From: Gammaproteobacteria bacterium
GTDB taxonomy: Bacteria; Pseudomonadota; Gammaproteobacteria; Xanthomonadales; Wenzhouxiangellaceae
Assembly (NCBI GenBank): GCA_003561495.1
Contig: PWWM01000004.1
Coordinates: 1-9,412, forward strand
DNA: 9,412 bases
Reading direction: 5' to 3'
The stretch's first letter is position 1. Each line of letters starts with the position of its first letter. This document shows, piece after piece, positions 6,093 to 9,412 of the stretch. The position numbers were made by a program, and so were the translations under genes. The notes under the pieces were generated by a model. That model was not told the DNA's origin. It was given only the letters and a program-made list of their open reading frames with translations, and did not search any database.

Positions 6093-7913
6093 TTACAAAT
6101 CGCGGGCAACCCGCATGCCGAGACGCATATCGGTACTCGAATCTCGACTCGACAGGCGAAACGCCGAGCGCGACATGGCGGGTCCGCTGGACCATGAGCC
6201 GCCCTTGATCACACGACGGTTACAGCCCGGATTGACCCATGCCGAACCATCGGCCGGTGCGCGAACGAAACTGTCATGCCAGCAGTCCTCAGTCCAGGAC
6301 ATGACGTTGCCGGACATGTCGTAAAGGCCAAATGGATTGGGTTCAAAGCTTCCGACCGGGGCGGGCCCCCAATGCCCATCGTTGTAGCGCCGGAATGCGA
6401 CATTCCAGCGCGCGTTGGTCGGAGAAACATCGCCGTCTCCAGTAAGATTTTCGACAACTCGATCTGGAGAACCATCACCCCACCAATAAGGAGTCTGAGT
6501 GCCAGCGCGCAAAGCATATTCGTATTCCGCTTCCGATGGAAGCCGGTAATTCCGATCCGTTTGCTCACTCAACCATTCGGCATAGGCATTGGCATCATTC
6601 CAGGAGATGTGAATGACCGGCAGATCGTCATCCGCCGATTGCCCGACATAGTTGTCGCGCCAAGTCACACCGTCCCTCATCTGCATGCGACCGGAGCGAG
6701 GCTCATAGACCCGCGACTGCCCGGAACGCTCGGCATCAGTAACATACCCGGTATCTTCTACAAAAAGCGCAAACTCGCCCACCGAAATCTCGGTCCGGCT
6801 CAAGGCGAAGCCGCGCTCGAAAGTCACTCGATGGCGGGGACCCTCATTGCTTGCACGGTCTCGCTCATCCTCGGGTGAGCCCATCATGAATTGACCCGCG
6901 GGAATAACCACCATTTCAGGACTGGACTCACCCAGACGCGGCATCTCGTCACTAAAGACCTGACCGGGCTCAAAGCTTCCGTACATGCGGGCATCTTCCA
7001 GTGTTCTGCGCAATTCCTGGATCCGATCTTCATCGTGGCCGAACGCAACCAGCTGAGTCAGCATGTCCTCGGCTTCGTCAAACTCCTCCTGCTCAATCAG
7101 CTCCACCACGGTTCGATCCAGTTCCTCGATGTGGCTGCTATGGAACTCCTCGATCTCGGCACGCGCCTGCTCGATAGCCTCAGCGTCATCCAGAAGTTCC
7201 TCGGCCTGGGTCAGCATCTCCTGGGCTCGCTCGAAGTCAAACTCCTGGGCCTCGGCCACAGCCTGCTCAATGATGGCCGCTTGAGTACTGGCCAGGCCAG
7301 ACAAGGCAGCAGAATGATCAGGCTCCATTTCCAGCACCTGCTGATAGAGATCAACGGCATTGTCTTCAGGTGGCGCCAGCAATCGCCCCTCTTCCAGCGC
7401 TGCGGCAGCCCGAGCCAGGGTGTTTGAAAGCGTGGCCTGCCGGCCCAACTCATCACGAATCACCCCGATGACTGGCTGATCGGGACTGAATTCGTTCAAA
7501 ACCTCCAGCAAGTTCTCTGCATAACCAAGGTTGCCGGTTTCCACTGCCTCGGCAGCATCCCGAGCCACTTCGCTCATCAGGGCATCAAGATCGGCCTGAA
7601 CCTCCGGATCATCCGGGGTGAAGGCGCGCCGGGTCAGGATATTCTGCAGCCGGGCATCCTGCTCTGGATCGGGCAAATTGACATCGGGTTGAGGCTCAAC
7701 CTCTTGAAGCGGCATATCCGGAATACCAAGCTCCCAATCATCGCCCCGCTCTCCGACCACATCGCCTAGCCGTCGGACACGCCGCTCCCGCTCTTCGGTT
7801 TCCTCCTGCTGCTCAACGCCTTCGGCCTCGACTTCCTCAGCCGACTCCTGAGCATGCAAAGCTCCACTGGCCAGAAAAAACGCCAGGAAAATGATCCCAA
7901 TGACTCTATTCAT
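6093..7913 (-). CDS. Exported SUMF1/FGE-like domain protein lacking the catalytic cysteines
   Basis: This protein has 606 residues. The signal peptide is 1-21 (cleavage after GALHA). An acidic, charged linker (22-85) and a helical TPR-like or coiled-coil region of repeated Glu/Ala-rich helices (about 100-310) lead into a C-terminal formylglycine-generating-enzyme-like domain (about 332-605). Domain landmarks are MVVIPAGQFMMGS (334-346), RTEISVGEFALF (373-384), YRLPSEAEYEYALRAG (456-471), NPFGLYDMSGNVMSWTEDCW (526-545) and KGGSWSSGPAMSRSAFR (570-586). In true FGE the GGS motif is followed by two copper-binding Cys; here those positions are Ser576 and Ser581, so sulfatase activation is unlikely. 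Cys544 and Cys564 could form a disulfide. I infer a binding or scaffold role in the envelope. The start at 7913 has AAGGGG at 7919-7924. The gene is divergent from rnd. Confidence 0.87.
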   Translation of the reverse strand: MNRVIGIIFLAFFLASGALHAQESAEEVEAEGVEQQEETEERERRVRRLGDVVGERGDDWELGIPDMPLQEVEPQPDVNLPDPEQDARLQNILTRRAFTPDDPEVQADLDALMSEVARDAAEAVETGNLGYAENLLEVLNEFSPDQPVIGVIRDELGRQATLSNTLARAAAALEEGRLLAPPEDNAVDLYQQVLEMEPDHSAALSGLASTQAAIIEQAVAEAQEFDFERAQEMLTQAEELLDDAEAIEQARAEIEEFHSSHIEELDRTVVELIEQEEFDEAEDMLTQLVAFGHDEDRIQELRRTLEDARMYGSFEPGQVFSDEMPRLGESSPEMVVIPAGQFMMGSPEDERDRASNEGPRHRVTFERGFALSRTEISVGEFALFVEDTGYVTDAERSGQSRVYEPRSGRMQMRDGVTWRDNYVGQSADDDLPVIHISWNDANAYAEWLSEQTDRNYRLPSEAEYEYALRAGTQTPYWWGDGSPDRVVENLTGDGDVSPTNARWNVAFRRYNDGHWGPAPVGSFEPNPFGLYDMSGNVMSWTEDCWHDSFVRAPADGSAWVNPGCNRRVIKGGSWSSGPAMSRSAFRLSSRDSSTDMRLGMRVARDL

Positions 7914-7954
7914 CTAAACCCCTTGCTCCGCTGGTGTAATGGGTTTCGTCTCAG

Positions 7955-7991
7955 AAGCTACAATAGCTTGGGCCTGCACTTGTTGGCCAAC
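7955..7991. promoter_or_regulatory. Two inverted repeats in the SUMF1-like/rnd divergent region
   Basis: AAGCTA-CAA-TAGCTT (7955-7969) is a perfect 6-bp inverted repeat. GTTGGCCAAC (7982-7991) is a perfect 10-bp palindrome. The first contains -10-like hexamers on both strands (TACAAT plus, TATTGT minus), but neither has a good -35. They sit between two divergent starts 133 bp apart and could be operators; no regulator can be named. Confidence 0.35.
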
Positions 7992-8046
7992 CTGAACATA
8001 GCTGATTCAAACCACCGACTCAACTGCATCTTGCGGATTTTTTGAC

Positions 8047-9180
8047 ATGGCTCCAATTTCAAAACAGATCAAAACGGCAACCGTCAGCCATGAATCCGCC
8101 GAAAAAGCCGTTCGGAATGCCCGGTTCATCACGCCCGATAACGATCTTCAGGCCCTTGCTTCCCAGTGGTCTGAGCCCCCCGCAATCGGACTGGATACGG
8201 AATTTGTCCGGGAACGCACGTTTTATCCACGACCCGGACTGGTGCAGATCTCCAACGGCCAGTCCATCTGGTTATTGGACCCGGTTGATCGCGAGGATTT
8301 TATCAGTTTCGGGGAAGTGCTCGATAATGCCAATGTTATCAAGATTTTGCACAGCGCGGGCGAAGATCTCGAAGTCTTTCGATTGCTGACCAACACTGTA
8401 CCGGCACCCCTTTTCGACACACAGATTGCTGCAGCCATGATCGGTTTTCCGCTGCAATGCCGCTACGAATCGCTGGTCGAGCAATGCTTCGGCATCACCT
8501 TGCCTGGCGGTCAGGCTCGCTCCAACTGGTGCCGGCGTCCGCTGCCCGGGCACCTGCTTGAATACGCGGCCCAGGATGTCATCTGGCTGCCGCGGCTGCA
8601 AGAAATGCTGAGTGAGGAACTCGACAAGAGTAATAGACTTGGGTGGCTCACAGAAGACTGTCACCGCATGATTCAATCAGAATCCGAGTCGCCCCCACCC
8701 GTGGTTCGCATCAAAGGTTCCGGCAAGCTCGATGATCAACGGCTGGCCTGGCTGAGCCAGCTGGCTGATTGGCGCGAACAGCAAGCTCACCAACATGATC
8801 TGCCGCGCGGCTTCATATTGCGTGACGAGACCATGATCAGTCTGGTCGAAACCGCGGGTGAGCAAAAGCAGCTCAAAAACATTCTCGGCTCACTGCCTCA
8901 TCCGGTCCGACGTCGACATGGCGAGCAATTGCTGGACATGCTGATGGGCCCCGAACCCGACGCGGTGGAGCGCCCCCCGGAACTGACCGGGCTTGACATC
9001 GAACAGCGTCAGAGACTCAAGGAGGCACAGGCAACCGTTCGATCAATAGCCGAAGATCTGAACATCGACCCGGCCCTGATCGCCAGCAAACGCGAACTGA
9101 CCCGGCTGATCCGCGGAGAGCGCCCAGGCTGGATGGAGGGCTGGCGCGGAAAACTCCTGGGTGACCTGAACCCCATCTGA
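8047..9180 (+). CDS. rnd: Ribonuclease D
   Basis: This is a cytoplasmic 3'-to-5' exoribonuclease that trims tRNA precursors and other small RNAs. It has 377 residues, the usual length. The DEDDy exonuclease domain covers about 27-200: Asp50 and Glu52 (GLDTEF), Asp107 (HSAGEDLEVF), and Tyr173 with Asp177 (YAAQDV), so all metal-binding acids and the catalytic Tyr are present. An HRDC domain follows at about 226-300 (LDDQRLAWLSQLADWRE, with LPRGFILRDETMISL). A second, more diverged HRDC-like region runs to the C-terminus, as in E. coli RNase D. The ATG at 8047 is the only Met upstream of the conserved FITPDNDL and has no recognisable Shine-Dalgarno. tRNA-Arg begins 23 bp after the stop and is probably co-transcribed. 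Confidence 0.95.
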   Translation: MAPISKQIKTATVSHESAEKAVRNARFITPDNDLQALASQWSEPPAIGLDTEFVRERTFYPRPGLVQISNGQSIWLLDPVDREDFISFGEVLDNANVIKILHSAGEDLEVFRLLTNTVPAPLFDTQIAAAMIGFPLQCRYESLVEQCFGITLPGGQARSNWCRRPLPGHLLEYAAQDVIWLPRLQEMLSEELDKSNRLGWLTEDCHRMIQSESESPPPVVRIKGSGKLDDQRLAWLSQLADWREQQAHQHDLPRGFILRDETMISLVETAGEQKQLKNILGSLPHPVRRRHGEQLLDMLMGPEPDAVERPPELTGLDIEQRQRLKEAQATVRSIAEDLNIDPALIASKRELTRLIRGERPGWMEGWRGKLLGDLNPI

Positions 9181-9203
9181 TACCATTCCCTGGTCTTCCC
9201 CAT

Positions 9204-9280
9204 GCCCCGGTAGCTCAGCAGGATAGAGCAGCCGCCTCCTAAGCGGCAGGTCGCAGGTTCGACTCCTGCCCGGGGCGCCA
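9204..9280 (+). tRNA. tRNA-Arg (anticodon CCT)
   Basis: This 77-nt tRNA decodes AGG. The acceptor GCCCCGG (9204-9210) pairs with CCGGGGC (9270-9276), followed by discriminator G and an encoded CCA (9278-9280). The anticodon stem GCCGC/GCGGC closes the loop CTCCTAA, with CCT at 9238-9240. The T-arm is GCAGG-TTCGACT-CCTGC. No separate promoter is visible in the 23 bp after rnd. Confidence 0.96.
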
Positions 9281-9334
9281 AATTTCGAAAATTTCCCGAA
9301 TTCCACCGGGGCTTCGTAACCAGAAATCGGCACA

Positions 9335-9349
9335 AGTCGAACCTGCGAC
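9335..9349 (-). repeat. Inverted copy of the tRNA-Arg T-arm
   Basis: AGTCGAACCTGCGAC at 9335-9349 is the exact reverse complement of tRNA-Arg positions 9250-9264 (GTCGCAGGTTCGACT), 15 of 15 bases, about 70 bp beyond the original. It may be a remnant of an integration event at the tRNA 3' end or part of a dispersed repeat. Confidence 0.65.
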
Positions 9350-9361
9350 AAATAGACATTA

Positions 9362-9391
9362 AGGTTCGAATCCTGCGCATCAGCGCAGGAT
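9362..9391 (+). repeat. Direct T-arm-like copy merged with a hairpin
   Basis: AGGTTCGAATCCTGC (9362-9376) matches the tRNA-Arg T-arm at 9255-9269 in 14 of 15 bases. Its end forms a perfect 9-bp hairpin, ATCCTGCGC (9370-9378) with GCGCAGGAT (9383-9391), loop ATCA. No T-run follows, so a terminator role is doubtful. The remaining sequence to the window end holds no gene I can support. Confidence 0.6.
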
Positions 9392-9412
9392 GGCTGGAGC
9401 AAAGCGACAAGA

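Noticed and set aside
6276..7427. Plus-strand frames of 178-200 codons opposite the SUMF1-like gene
   Set aside because: The minus-strand frame matches a known domain architecture across its full length; the plus frames show no family features.
6093..7913. Functional formylglycine-generating enzyme
   Set aside because: Both catalytic cysteine positions are serine.
9370..9391. Hairpin as a terminator for tRNA-Arg
   Set aside because: The stem is strong, but it is about 90 bp past the tRNA and no T-run follows.
9009..9410. Minus-strand open frames over tRNA-Arg containing SRTCDLPL and GVEPATCRL type peptides
   Set aside because: These are the well-known spurious translations of the antisense strand of tRNA genes.

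Overview
The window looks like chromosomal DNA from a moderately GC-rich gammaproteobacterium, probably near the Xanthomonadales or related Chromatiales such as Wenzhouxiangellaceae. This rests on an OmpW porin behind an FNR-type box, a MetX-fold enzyme resembling the serine O-succinyltransferase branch known from Xanthomonadales, a DUF3300 exported protein, RNase D, and two tRNA genes that encode their own CCA ends. The lineage is inferred from recognised families; no database search was possible. The window holds no prophage, transposase, CRISPR array or defence island.

Layout. Positions 1-986 (minus) hold the N-terminal part of an FeS-BCP type cryptochrome/photolyase that leaves the window on the left. 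It carries a one-base frameshift at codons 9-10. A divergent intergenic region with a perfect FNR box follows, then ompW (1136-1816) and a strong intrinsic terminator. Next comes a two-gene unit, a MetX-family acyltransferase (1970-3055) and a cysteine dioxygenase (3052-3624), joined by an ATGA overlap. After it lie tRNA-Leu(CAA) and a stand-alone Smr-domain gene (3802-4059).

On the minus strand are two genes for exported proteins. One encodes a DUF3300 protein with a very long low-complexity tail (4073-5953). The other encodes a SUMF1/formylglycine-generating-enzyme-like protein with a helical repeat region, in which both catalytic cysteine positions are serine (6093-7913). A hairpin and a separate promoter candidate lie between them, so they may be separate transcripts. 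Divergently on the plus strand come rnd (RNase D, 8047-9180) and, 23 bp after its stop, tRNA-Arg(CCU). The last 130 bp contain inverted and direct copies of that tRNA's T-arm.

How the genes relate. The acyltransferase and dioxygenase both act around cysteine: one probably supplies an activated serine (or homoserine) for sulfur assimilation and the other oxidises cysteine. Their tight coupling is the most interesting metabolic feature. RNase D trims tRNA 3' ends and sits just before a tRNA gene. The other genes look like independent housekeeping or envelope functions. No clearly new multi-gene system was found. The observations most worth checking are the photolyase frameshift, the synthesis/oxidation gene pair, the ideally placed FNR site, the cysteine-less SUMF1 protein and the T-arm repeats.
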